NCBI GenBank assembly: GCA_047619485.1
Contig: JBLHKE010000108.1
Location: forward strand, 1 to 14,192
DNA length: 14,192 nucleotides
DNA from: JBLHKE01 sp047619485
GTDB taxonomy: Bacteria > Verrucomicrobiota > Verrucomicrobiia > Verrucomicrobiales > DEV007
Direction: 5' to 3'
Shown: piece by piece, positions 4,795 to 12,551 of the stretch
Layout: each line of letters starts with the position of its first letter
Numbering within the stretch: position 1 is the stretch's first letter
The notes under the pieces: model-generated
Told to the model about the DNA's origin: nothing
Database searches by the model: none
The model's input: the letters and a program-made list of their open reading frames with translations, nothing else
Program-made: the position numbers and the translations under genes

Positions 4795-4855
4795 CAGTAG
4801 TGGCCGTGAAGTTACTTCGTAACCACAACGCTCCTACAGTAGCAATTCTCGAGCG
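4795..4855 (+). ncRNA. Decayed Y-RNA-like motif
   Basis: CAGTAGTGG...GAAGTTACTTCG (to about 4819) followed about 25 bases later by CAGTAGCAATTCTCGAG repeats both halves of the conserved motif of the upstream Y RNAs (AGTGA...AGTTACTTCG and the 3' ATTCTC element). The outer helix does not close and no tRNA-like arms are present. Probably a truncated or pseudogene copy; it could also be chance similarity. Confidence 0.3.
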
Positions 4856-5112
4856 ATCGAAATAGCGACTATCCGGACAGCAGCGATCACCTCCGTTCTG
4901 GCACAACGCGGGTGCGCCTTGGCTAAGTCTTATGAGTAAATCGGGGCTCACCACAAGTTGCTCGATGAAGGTCAGGCTGGCGGCCTGCCGCTGCGCTGCA
5001 TCCGCAAGGAAGAAGCTCTAGGCGAACCCTGAACAGCGGCCGGCTCGCAAGAGCCGACCACAAAGAACGAACACCACCCAGGAATCACTTTCCCACTTTC
5101 CCACTTCGAAAA

Positions 5113-5712
5113 ATGACAACCCTACACAAAAACATCGTCCTCGTCCTGAACCGTAACTGGCAAGCGATCAACATCACCACGCCCGCGCTGGCTTTCTGCC
5201 AGATGTCTACCGACGTCGCAACAGGTCTCGACATCCAGGGCTTGGACTACATGGTCCCTACCAAGTGGCAAGACTGGCTCAAACTGCCTGTCCGCGATGA
5301 GGATCATTCGATCGGCACTGCCAACGGCGCCCTGCGCGTCCCAACGGTGATCGTGCTGGCGAACTTCTCCCGTGTGCCAGTGGCACGGCCATCCTTGAAC
5401 GCGCGCAACCTCTACGCTCGTGATGGCGGACGCTGCCAGTACACCGGCCAGCCGCTCGCCCCAGGCGAAGGCAACGTCGACCACGTCGTCCCCCGCTCGC
5501 GTGGCGGCGACACCAGCTGGGAAAACTGCGTGCTCGCATCGCGCAAGGTCAACAGCAAGAAGGCCGACAAGACGCCCGCCGAAGCCGGCCTGAAGCTGAT
5601 CACCCAGCCGAAGGAACCACGCCATCTGCCAGTGACCTACTACCTGAATAACTCACACGGCATCGACGACTGGAATATCTTCCTCAACCACCTCAGCAAC
5701 AAAAACAGCTGA
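5113..5712 (+). CDS. HNH endonuclease-like protein
   Basis: A 199-residue protein. The N-terminal 90 residues (VLVLNRNWQAINITTPALAF) resemble the domain found before HNH modules in the McrA-like COG1403 group. The HNH core is at about 95-160: NLYARDGGRCQYTGQPL, then D123-H124 (VDHVVPRSRGG), N138 (WENCV) and N147 (KVNSKKADKTPAEAG), the usual three positions. Of the zinc knuckle cysteines only C108 is recognisable (CQYTG rather than CxxC; ASRKVN instead of CxxCN), so a bound structural zinc is unlikely. It could nick DNA or cleave RNA; the position between a Ro protein and a slipin suggests a role in the same locus. The start has no clear Shine-Dalgarno sequence; the upstream bases contain a small tandem repeat of CACTTTCC. 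Confidence 0.85.
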   Translation: MTTLHKNIVLVLNRNWQAINITTPALAFCQMSTDVATGLDIQGLDYMVPTKWQDWLKLPVRDEDHSIGTANGALRVPTVIVLANFSRVPVARPSLNARNLYARDGGRCQYTGQPLAPGEGNVDHVVPRSRGGDTSWENCVLASRKVNSKKADKTPAEAGLKLITQPKEPRHLPVTYYLNNSHGIDDWNIFLNHLSNKNS

Positions 5713-5775
5713 GGTCAGCAAAGGATCCGTTTCAGACTCCGAGGAACATCGACCCTTCGGTCAGCCCGATCACTC

Positions 5776-5806
5776 CCCGGCACTAGCACAGATCGCTAGC
5801 GCCGGG
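5776..5806 (+). other. Strong hairpin between the HNH and slipin genes
   Basis: CCCGGC (5776-5781), an A-C mismatch and CTAGC pair with GCTAG and GCCGGG (5801-5806) around loop ACAGATC. There is no T run, so it is not a classical terminator. It could protect mRNA ends, be processed, or be a repeat. Confidence 0.5.
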
Positions 5807-5888
5807 TGAGGCGTGAATTCATTCACCGCAAGCTCACTGCGCATTCCACGCCGACACCCATGACCACACGAAAGGGCGAAAACCAACC

Positions 5889-6671
5889 ATGAATCCTTTT
5901 ATTACACTATTCATTATCACCACTGGAGTTCTCGCCATCGCGGCGATCATTGGCAGGAGCTTTGGACTCCGCTTGCGATGCACCGCAACCGTCTGGGAAT
6001 ACCAGACCGCACTCCACCTTCATTGCGGCCGACTCGTCGGGCGCCTAGACGCCGGCAGGCACAGCTTCTGGGGGATCGGACACGACATTTTGAAATTCAA
6101 CACCCGACCTGAGCAGATCGCTGTCGATGGCGACGGGCTACTAACCGCCGACCAGACGATGATCAATGTGACTGCCGTATTGAGCTATCGCATCACCGAT
6201 GTCGAGCGGATGTATCACTTCACTGACGATCCATTCCCAACCTTGGAGACGGCAGTGCACCTCGCACTTTTCAAAGTGGTGGGTTCCGAGACGATCTGCG
6301 ATTTCCTAGTCAACCGCTCGAACTACGCAGCTAGGCTTGCCGCCAGTATCGCGCCAATGGCCGACGTCATCGGAGTTTGCATCGATCAACTGGAAATCCG
6401 AGATATCGGGCTTCCTCGAGATCTAGAAAATGCCTACAATGATGCTTTACTCGCCAAGATTGAGGCGAGAACAAGGCTCGAAAGGGCACGCGGCGAGGTG
6501 GCCTCACTACGAACCATGGCAAATTCCTCGCACGTTCTTCAGGACAACCCCGCCCTGCTCCAGATGCGCTACCTGCAGACGCTGGAGCAGATCTCAGCAG
6601 GCACTCATGGCAACACCATCGTTCTCGGCAAGCCCGAGGATATGCACCTGAGCCAGTTAAAGAAGAGCTAG
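5889..6671 (+). CDS. Slipin-like SPFH/band 7 membrane protein
   Basis: A 260-residue protein with one N-terminal membrane segment (residues 3-24, ITLFIITTGVLAIAAIIG) followed by an SPFH domain (about 30-190: VWEYQTALHLHCGRLVGRLDAGRH, INVTAVLSYRITD) and a charged helix around 185-210 (NDALLAKIEARTRLERARGEV). The C-terminal LRYLQTLEQIS...GNTIVLGKPED is a slipin/stomatin signature. Such proteins oligomerise at the inner membrane and organise or recruit partners. Slipin-type genes have been reported beside RNA repair and Ro/RtcB genes, which fits the neighbours here. GAAAGGG (5871-5877) about 11 bases before the ATG is a plausible RBS. The gene lies 176 bp after the HNH gene on the same strand. 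Confidence 0.88.
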   Translation: MNPFITLFIITTGVLAIAAIIGRSFGLRLRCTATVWEYQTALHLHCGRLVGRLDAGRHSFWGIGHDILKFNTRPEQIAVDGDGLLTADQTMINVTAVLSYRITDVERMYHFTDDPFPTLETAVHLALFKVVGSETICDFLVNRSNYAARLAASIAPMADVIGVCIDQLEIRDIGLPRDLENAYNDALLAKIEARTRLERARGEVASLRTMANSSHVLQDNPALLQMRYLQTLEQISAGTHGNTIVLGKPEDMHLSQLKKS

Positions 6672-6732
6672 AAGGAGGGCAAATATTTTGGGCCTGCCCT
6701 TCACACATGGCCAGAACCAAAGGGAACAAGTT

Positions 6733-6797
6733 GGGCACTCCAGCCCGGTTCGTCCCCAACGTGCGAACAAGCTGGGCGTGAACGGGCAGGAGTGCCC
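6733..6797. repeat. Long inverted repeat between the slipin and MFS genes
   Basis: GGGCACTCC (6733-6741) and GGAGTGCCC (6789-6797) are perfect inverted copies. Inside, GTTCG pairs with CGAAC, and AGCCC can pair with the GGGCG region. It is a repeat or transcript-end structure upstream of the MFS start. No T run follows. Confidence 0.55.
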
Positions 6798-6863
6798 GTT
6801 CTGCGCCCAGCCTTCCGAGCAGACAAGAGCGTCCACCTTCCAATCAAGAATTCCCACAATCCA

Positions 6864-8093
6864 ATGCACGAATCTAATTTCCAATGCCGGAGGAGACTCC
6901 GGTCGAACCTAACCAAGCTACACTTTTTCTCGATCGTCAGCGGCGCACTCTTGCTCGCGCCAATCCTAGTCCCGTTCTTCCAAGACTACGGTCTAAACCT
7001 CACCCAAATCCTCTGGCTCCAGGCTTGTTTCGGCCTCGCAGTTGCAGCACTCGAAGTTCCATCTGGTTACTTCTCTGATACGATCGGACGCAAACCCGCG
7101 CTCGTTGTCGGAGCGTTCGGAATCACTCTCGGCTTCAGCGTCTTCTCGATCGCCTCGGGATTCTGGACATTACTGCTCGGTGAACTCGTCCTTGCCGTCG
7201 GCTGGAGTTTCATCTCGGGGACGAATTCGGCGCTCCTCTATGACACGCTCGTCGAGCTTGGGGAGGAGGAGAATTACGCAAAGGTCTTCGGACGCCACCG
7301 CAGCTCGGCGAACTTCTCAGAGGCGGGCGCCAGTATCCTGGGTGCCGCCATCGCGGTTGCCAGCATCCGCCTCCCGGCGCTCGTCCAGATAGGACTGTAC
7401 TCGTTGAGCATCCCCATCGCCCTCAGCCTGGTCGAACCGGCACGGCAACGTTTTACCAATAGCGCCGGACCGCTCGCTGGGATCCGAGAGATCGCGCTGG
7501 AGGCAGTCGCCCTCAAACGAGAGGTTCGACTTCTCATCGTGCTATCAGGCATCGTCGGCACAGCGACGCTGGCCATGGCCTGGCTGAGTCAGCCGTGGCT
7601 GAACTTCGCCGGGGTGCCGCTGGTGAGCTTCGGCCTGATCTGGGCGGCGCTACGGATCACCGTTGGCATCAGCGCGCTCTGCGCCTCCCGGATCCAGAAG
7701 CGACTTGGATTCAACGGCAGCGTCACGTTGATCCTTGCCATTCTAACCACCGGCTTTGCGCTTTGCGCGTGGAAGCAGGCCTGGTGGCTAGTGCCAGCAA
7801 TCGCCACGTTCACCGTCGTCCGGGGCCTCGCCATGGTCATCTTCTCGGAGGCGATCAACCAGCACACCGGATCAGATAGACGCGCCACCGTGCTGTCGCT
7901 CGAAAGTCTGCTGTGCCGGCTAATTTTCGCACCACTGGCACCACTCATCGGCTGGATCGCAGACGCCTATAGCCTAGGCACCGCCATCGGGCTGTCGGGG
8001 CTCTTCTTCGCCCTTACCACGACACTGACGTTCAGACGCCTAATCGCACCACGACGCCGCAACATACTAACAGAACTACCAATCAGACCATAA
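6864..8093 (+). CDS. Major facilitator superfamily (MFS) transporter
   Basis: 409 residues from the ATG at 6864, with about twelve hydrophobic segments. The motif A loop between helices 2 and 3 is clear (GYFSDTIGRKPALV), and the N-terminal helix LHFFSIVSGALLLAPILVPFFQDYGLNLTQILWLQACF is typical of the group of MFS proteins with an EVPSGYxSDxxGRK signature. The frame stays open upstream to 6792, but the extra 24 residues lie next to an inverted repeat and are polar, so 6864 is preferred. The substrate cannot be told; export of a small molecule by proton antiport is the family default. It is followed after 5 bp by rlaP, so the two are likely cotranscribed. Confidence 0.87.
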   Translation: MHESNFQCRRRLRSNLTKLHFFSIVSGALLLAPILVPFFQDYGLNLTQILWLQACFGLAVAALEVPSGYFSDTIGRKPALVVGAFGITLGFSVFSIASGFWTLLLGELVLAVGWSFISGTNSALLYDTLVELGEEENYAKVFGRHRSSANFSEAGASILGAAIAVASIRLPALVQIGLYSLSIPIALSLVEPARQRFTNSAGPLAGIREIALEAVALKREVRLLIVLSGIVGTATLAMAWLSQPWLNFAGVPLVSFGLIWAALRITVGISALCASRIQKRLGFNGSVTLILAILTTGFALCAWKQAWWLVPAIATFTVVRGLAMVIFSEAINQHTGSDRRATVLSLESLLCRLIFAPLAPLIGWIADAYSLGTAIGLSGLFFALTTTLTFRRLIAPRRRNILTELPIRP

Positions 8094-8098
8094 CAAAA

Positions 8099-8896
8099 AT
8101 GAACACAGAAATCACTAAACGCTTGGGAGAACTCGAGGCCGAGCGTGGAATCCGCATCCTCTACGCCTGCGAATCCGGCAGCCGCGCCTGGGGATTCGCA
8201 TCACCCGACAGCGACTACGACGTGCGCTTTATCTACGCGCACGATCCCGAATGGTACATGAGTATCCACAGTCGCGACGAGACGATCGACCTAGAGCTTG
8301 AGGGCTTGCTCGACTTTTCAGGATGGGACTTGCGTAAGGCTCTCCGCCTCTTCGCAAAATCGAACGGAGCGCTGCTTGAATGGCTGCACTCACCGATCGT
8401 CTACCGCGAGGACACGCAACTGATCGAACTGTGGCGATCGCTCGTGCCCGACATAGTTGGCCCCAAGGCTCTCGCCTGCCACTACCTCGGCCAGTGCAAG
8501 CGCATCTGGCATGGCAGCTTGCAGGCGGACGAGGTTCGAGCGAAGCACTACCTCTATGCGCTTCGATCGCTACTCGCCGCTAAGTGGGTGCTCGAGCGTC
8601 GCGGCATCCCGGTGGTGGAATTCGCCCGCCTGATTGCAGGAAACGATCTGCCGTCGACAGTTGCAGACGCCCTCGAAGGACTGGTGAATGCAAAGGAGCA
8701 GGGTTGCGAAGGATTGCTGCTCCGACAGGATCGGGTTCTGCATCCATTCATCGATCTCCAGCTCGAAGCCCTCGATGCAGTTGCAAGGCAAATGATCGGC
8801 TCGGTGCCAGACACAGAATTGATCGACGCCTTCCTGCGCCATGCGATCAAACACCACTCACATACGCCACGCTCCATGCGACTAGCAGGCGCCTAG
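8099..8896 (+). CDS. rlaP: RlaP/YcgL-type nucleotidyltransferase (polymerase beta fold)
   Basis: 265 residues. The N-terminal nucleotidyltransferase core shows G27-S28 (SGSRAWGFASPDSDYDVRFIY) and the two metal-binding acids D39 and D41; D64 in ETIDLELEGL is a candidate for the third. The remaining helices, including LALACHYLGQ-like AKALACHYLGQCKRIWHG and RAKHYLYALRSLLAAKWVLER, fit the COG3541 (YcgL) family, named RlaP for RNA repair pathway polymerase beta. Predicted role is adding nucleotides to RNA ends or modifying RNA during repair; the exact reaction is not known to me. It starts 5 bp after the MFS stop codon and is the last plus-strand gene of the island. A terminator for the opposing gene lies directly after it. 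Confidence 0.88.
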   Translation: MNTEITKRLGELEAERGIRILYACESGSRAWGFASPDSDYDVRFIYAHDPEWYMSIHSRDETIDLELEGLLDFSGWDLRKALRLFAKSNGALLEWLHSPIVYREDTQLIELWRSLVPDIVGPKALACHYLGQCKRIWHGSLQADEVRAKHYLYALRSLLAAKWVLERRGIPVVEFARLIAGNDLPSTVADALEGLVNAKEQGCEGLLLRQDRVLHPFIDLQLEALDAVARQMIGSVPDTELIDAFLRHAIKHHSHTPRSMRLAGA

Positions 8897-8936
8897 AAAA
8901 AAACTAAGGCGGTGCGGGGAAAGTCCCCGCGCGGCC
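8897..8936 (-). terminator. Terminator of the PDZ/protease-like gene
   Basis: GCGGGGA (8914-8920) and TCCCCGC (8924-8930) form a tight hairpin, followed on the minus strand by CTTAG and seven T residues (A8897-A8903 on the plus strand). It separates the convergent rlaP and HtrA-like genes. Confidence 0.7.
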
Positions 8937-10445
8937 CTATTTCTGCATCGCCATCTCGAGCGCGTCATCGGCGGCTTGCTTCGCCTCGCGGGCAGCGTTC
9001 ACCGCTGCTTCCGCCATCTTGAACGCCTCGCCTGCGGCCTTCGCCGCCTGCTTCAGTTCAGACAGGTCCGTGAGTGAAAATCTGCCAGTGCCGACATTAG
9101 TGAGCAAGGGACGTAGATCGGCAACCGGGATCGCGTAGCTCTTCACCCGCCCACCACGTGCGATGTTCACACCAACCACTTTGCCGTCGAGATTCACCAC
9201 GGGGCCACCACACTCCGACGGTTCCAGTGTGAGATCCGTCTGCATCGCAGAGGCATAGCCCTCACGGTTGTCGCTCAATTCGCCACCCATCTGATTCATG
9301 CGGTCGATCCGAGTGTTCCTCGGCGCCTGACGCCCACCGTTCAACTGGTCGAGCATCTCACGACTCTCGAGCTTGGCGACTAGGTTCTTCTCGTCCTCGC
9401 CGCGCCTCACTTTAAACTTCAATTCCTCCCCTGGCCGACGACCTGAGATCAAGCGGTGGAGTTCGTAGCGGGAAGTGATTTCCGTGTCGTCGATCTCGAG
9501 GACAATATCACCTATCTTCAATCCAGCCTTCGCCGCCGGGGTTCCCTCGTGCACTTGCTCGAGGCGAACACCCTCAGCCGTGCCGACCGGTTGAACACCG
9601 AGAAAGCCCTGTTTCTTCTTAGAGAGAGTCCGCGGTGCCACACTCGCGACACCAATCGCAATCGCATCTTCCCCGATCCCCGGGGCGGCTAGAAATGTTC
9701 CCGGTTCAATGTCTCCGTCTGCGGCCCAGTCGGCTACCGCAAGGCCATCTGCGCCCACTTTGACCAGCGCAAGATCGAGGGGTTCGTAGATGTCGACCAC
9801 TTTGGCCACGACTCGAACACCACCGGGAAAAATGCAGCGGAGATTCTTGCCCACCACCTCACTGGCTTTCGTGATCACATAACCACCGGAATCGACAACG
9901 GTGCCAAGGGCCAAAGGCTCGCGGTCGGCCACTAGCGCGACCGTACTCAAGCGAGCCTCGGTGATGACAGGTCGGTATTCGAAAAGGATACTGCGGTGCT
10001 CCTTCTCGTTCTTGCCGACCTTACGATCCTTAAGCCGACGCTGGAATAATTCCATGAATCCCTTCATCGCCTCGCCGGCGTCTGGCAATTTTTCATCATC
10101 GACAGCGATCGACTGACCGGGTAGACGCATGAGCTCCTGCTTGACGCGCATTTCCTCGAGGAAACGTCGTGCTTGATCCGTCGCCTCCGCGCCCTTCTGC
10201 GGCTCTATCAGTGCGTTGAATTCTTCGATGTCGAGCTGTAGCTTTCCGCCATTTTCCATGGCGCGACGCACGAGTTCCTGGAACGCTTCGCTATTCTGCG
10301 TCAGATCTTCACACAACTGCTCGGCGAGCGGTTTGGCCTTCTGATTGGCATCGGCAGGTGCACCAGTCGCTGGGGCAATCAGAGCCATCGCCAGACCTAG
10401 CGGCACGCAGCAATGAAGTAGCTTCTTAGTAATGTTATTTTTCAT
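8937..10445 (-). CDS. HtrA-like protein with an inserted PDZ domain and degenerate catalytic triad
   Basis: 502 residues with a signal peptide (about 1-29, LGLAMALIAPATGA). A helical, acidic region (about 35-150) precedes a trypsin-like fold. The position of the catalytic His is S195 (YVITKASEV, against TNxHV), D224 is kept (PLDLALVKV), and the nucleophile position is C412 (ECGGPVV, against NSGGPL). A PDZ domain (about 279-365, GFLGVQPVG...GTPAAKAGLKIGDIVLEI) lies between the two halves of the protease fold. The C-terminus (460-502) is an alanine-rich coiled coil. Loss of His makes proteolysis unlikely; substrate binding or scaffolding in the periplasm is more plausible. AAGGAG lies seven bases before the ATG. 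The gene is 39 bp downstream of a second HtrA-like gene and is probably in an operon with it. Confidence 0.85.
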   Translation of the reverse strand: MKNNITKKLLHCCVPLGLAMALIAPATGAPADANQKAKPLAEQLCEDLTQNSEAFQELVRRAMENGGKLQLDIEEFNALIEPQKGAEATDQARRFLEEMRVKQELMRLPGQSIAVDDEKLPDAGEAMKGFMELFQRRLKDRKVGKNEKEHRSILFEYRPVITEARLSTVALVADREPLALGTVVDSGGYVITKASEVVGKNLRCIFPGGVRVVAKVVDIYEPLDLALVKVGADGLAVADWAADGDIEPGTFLAAPGIGEDAIAIGVASVAPRTLSKKKQGFLGVQPVGTAEGVRLEQVHEGTPAAKAGLKIGDIVLEIDDTEITSRYELHRLISGRRPGEELKFKVRRGEDEKNLVAKLESREMLDQLNGGRQAPRNTRIDRMNQMGGELSDNREGYASAMQTDLTLEPSECGGPVVNLDGKVVGVNIARGGRVKSYAIPVADLRPLLTNVGTGRFSLTDLSELKQAAKAAGEAFKMAEAAVNAAREAKQAADDALEMAMQK

Positions 10446-10484
10446 CTGAATCTCCTTTTTGTATGGGCTTCTGGTCTGTTGGAT

Positions 10485-11771
10485 CTACTGTCCCCTGCCG
10501 AGAACGACCTCTAGCTCGAGTTCATTTTCATCGCGCCGCAGGAGCAGCTTCACTTGATCTCCGGGCTTGCGCACCCCGATGTTCGCCGCCATCTGCGCTC
10601 CGCTGCCTATCTTCTCGCCGTTGATCTCCAAGACCACATCCCCAGCCTTGATGCCTGCCTTCTGCGCAGCAGAACCCTCGACAACATCGTAGACCTCAGC
10701 GCTTTCGGCGTCACGGACTAGGTTCACACCTAGGGAGGGTCTCGGTGCGGCCTCCGACTCCTTGCGTGGCTCGCGTTCCATGTTCCAGAGCTTGCCAAGC
10801 CGTCCGAGTTTGACATCGAATTCCAAATTTTCATCTCCCCGCTCGACAGCGATCTTCACTGTCTGCCCAGCTTTCAGTTGCTCCAACACCACCTTCATCT
10901 GATCGTAGTCGGACACCGTTTTCTTGCCGATCCTTCGGATGATGTCGCCAACCTCGATCCCGGCATCGCCTGCCGGTGACTGATCGCTCAAGCCGGACAC
11001 CTTTATCCCATCCTCGTGGCTCCGATCCAGCTGGACCCCGATCGCCGGGCGGTCTGGATCGATCTCACCAGTCATCACCCGCTGGTTGCCCCACAGCCTT
11101 CCACCGAGCAGGTCATCCCAGTCGTTCGTGTAAGCTTCCATCGGGACATGTCGGTTCTCGCTGAGCTGGCCACCGATCGACGAGTGGATGCCGATCAGTT
11201 TTCCATCGAGGTCGAACAGCGGACCACCGGAGTCGCCGCCGACCAGGGTGCAGTCGGTTCCTAACATTCCCATAAAAGATTTCGTCCAGACCCGCCCGAG
11301 GCGAACCGGCGGGGTGCGGTTGGGATCGTAGCCACCCGGGTGCCCCATCGCCACGCACCACTCGCCGAGATCGAGGTCGGCAGGGTCGCCCATCTCGACA
11401 TACGGCCAATCACCCTCGTCCGTGATCTTTGCCATCCCAGCATCACGCGAGCTGTTCGCGCCGAGCGAGATCGCATTCACCGTCCTGCCATCGGGAAAGG
11501 TGACAATCAGCTCCCGACCGGCTGCGGCGGTCACGTGTGCCGCCGTCAAAATCAGCCCGTCCTTGTTGACGATCACCCCACTGCCGGAGGCGGGCGCCCG
11601 CACCCCTTCGATCGCGATGGTCGCCCCGACGTTGTTGCGGACGACGGCTTTCACCATCTTCTCGCGCTCCTTGAGAAGTCGAATCGTAGAATCTTGAGCT
11701 TGGAGCGAACTGCAGCCGATCGCAGCTAACCCGAGGGACAACAGCAGGGAAAATAGGGATTTTTTCGTCAT
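10485..11771 (-). CDS. HtrA/DegP-like serine protease with two PDZ domains
   Basis: 428 residues. The export signal (1-26) contains AAIGC at 16-20, a possible lipobox, with LQAQ as an alternative signal peptidase I site. The trypsin-like domain has an intact triad: H79 (LTAAHV), D110 (SRDAGMAKI) and S181 (GGDSGGPL). PDZ domains lie at about 243-325 (AIGVQLD...GDIIRRIG) and 345-425 (SLGVNLV...AGDVVLEINGEKIG). This is the DegP/DegQ layout: periplasmic or envelope-attached protease and chaperone for misfolded proteins. On the minus strand a TATAAT box ends ten bases before the ATG. The apparently inactive HtrA-like protein follows in the same direction. Confidence 0.92.
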   Translation of the reverse strand: MTKKSLFSLLLSLGLAAIGCSSLQAQDSTIRLLKEREKMVKAVVRNNVGATIAIEGVRAPASGSGVIVNKDGLILTAAHVTAAAGRELIVTFPDGRTVNAISLGANSSRDAGMAKITDEGDWPYVEMGDPADLDLGEWCVAMGHPGGYDPNRTPPVRLGRVWTKSFMGMLGTDCTLVGGDSGGPLFDLDGKLIGIHSSIGGQLSENRHVPMEAYTNDWDDLLGGRLWGNQRVMTGEIDPDRPAIGVQLDRSHEDGIKVSGLSDQSPAGDAGIEVGDIIRRIGKKTVSDYDQMKVVLEQLKAGQTVKIAVERGDENLEFDVKLGRLGKLWNMEREPRKESEAAPRPSLGVNLVRDAESAEVYDVVEGSAAQKAGIKAGDVVLEINGEKIGSGAQMAANIGVRKPGDQVKLLLRRDENELELEVVLGRGQ

Positions 11772-11781
11772 CTTGATTGTA

Positions 11782-11787
11782 ATTATA
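11782..11787 (-). promoter_or_regulatory. Possible -10 box of the HtrA-like operon
   Basis: On the minus strand TATAAT lies ten bases before the ATG of the 428-residue protease. No good -35 hexamer is found 16-18 bases further up. If real, the transcript would be nearly leaderless, which would fit the absence of a Shine-Dalgarno sequence. Confidence 0.3.
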
Positions 11788-11818
11788 CTTTAAAAGCGAC
11801 GCCGATGCCTGAATTTGT

Positions 11819-12460
11819 TCAAGCGGGGCGGGTACCTGGTTCTCTCCGGATACGCCCCGCGATCAGCCAAAGGACGAAAGGAATCGCCAAACTGAGCCCG
11901 AGCGCCCAGGCGGGGCTCTCCCGGCCCATTGCCCCGATCCCAGCAAAAACAAAGCCAACGGGGATCGATCCGCAAGCGAGGGCGATCACAAATTTACGCA
12001 GAGGCATGCGCGCGAGGCCAGCGAGGCAGGAGATCACTTCCGGTAACAGAGGCAGGCAGCGTGACAACGCGACGATCCAACCGCCCGACCGTGCAAACAG
12101 ATGCTCGCCCTTCTCAAGGTCCTTGGCACCGGCGAGTTTGAGCGCAATGCCGTGCCCGCATCCACGACACAACCCGTAGGCGATGAGCCCCGCAATGAAC
12201 GAGCCCGAGGCACTAACAAAACCACCAAATAGCGGCCCGTATACAAAACCGAGCGCCGACATCACCACCGTGCCCGGGATCGGAAGCAGCAGATCAGCTA
12301 CCAGCAGCAGGATCCCAACCAACCAACCGAGTGCCCGGTTCTCCTGCAGCCAGGTGATCATCGCCGCCTTGCTGAACAATTGCGCGAAGGCCTCGTCCCA
12401 GATCAGGAATGGGATCATCAGCAAGATTGCTAGGCCGATCGAAATCCAGAGAAATCTCAT
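11819..12460 (-). CDS. VTT/DedA-type (TVP38/TMEM64 family) membrane protein
   Basis: 213 residues from the ATG at 12458-12460; the frame is open to 12547, but the added 29 residues are polar and the hydrophobic segment starts right after MRFLW. About five hydrophobic segments are seen, with the VTT core LLLPIPGTVVMSALGFVYGPLFGGFVSASGSFIAGLIAYGLCR and the second element LSRCLPLLPEVISCLAGLARMPLRKFVIALACGSIPVGFVFAGIG. Family members include inner-membrane lipid scramblases and flippases. GGGGGG about six bases before the start could act as a weak RBS. It starts 91 bp from the divergent PNPOx-like gene. Confidence 0.85.
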   Translation of the reverse strand: MRFLWISIGLAILLMIPFLIWDEAFAQLFSKAAMITWLQENRALGWLVGILLLVADLLLPIPGTVVMSALGFVYGPLFGGFVSASGSFIAGLIAYGLCRGCGHGIALKLAGAKDLEKGEHLFARSGGWIVALSRCLPLLPEVISCLAGLARMPLRKFVIALACGSIPVGFVFAGIGAMGRESPAWALGLSLAIPFVLWLIAGRIRREPGTRPA

Positions 12461-12551
12461 CGCTGCCCCCCGTTGATTCGATCCTTGATGCTGAGAGCGA
12501 TGTCCGACATGGTTCATGGAAATAACCCTCCTTCCCCACAGACGCAAATAG

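Larger units (their letters stand above)
4448..5112. other. Structured intergenic region between rsr and the HNH gene
   Basis: I see no coding region in these 665 bases. They hold a hairpin at 4483-4516 (GGGGC, GAAG / CTTC, GCCCC), a very strong 12-bp hairpin at 4577-4606 (GTGGCG and GCCGGC against their complements, one wobble), an inverted pair of REP-like hairpins at 4636-4759, a decayed Y-like motif around 4795-4855, and a GCAA-loop hairpin CGGCTC/GAGCCG at 5041-5056. No run of T follows any of the plus-strand hairpins, so none is a standard terminator. Read-through from rsr into the HNH gene is possible. Confidence 0.7.

Noticed and set aside
2020..5112. Sigma-54 promoter for an RtcR-type regulator, as in Salmonella rsr-rtcBA
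   Set aside because: TGGCAC occurs at 2022-2027 and 4896-4901, but neither has a GC-containing -12 element at the right distance, and no RtcR gene is in the window.
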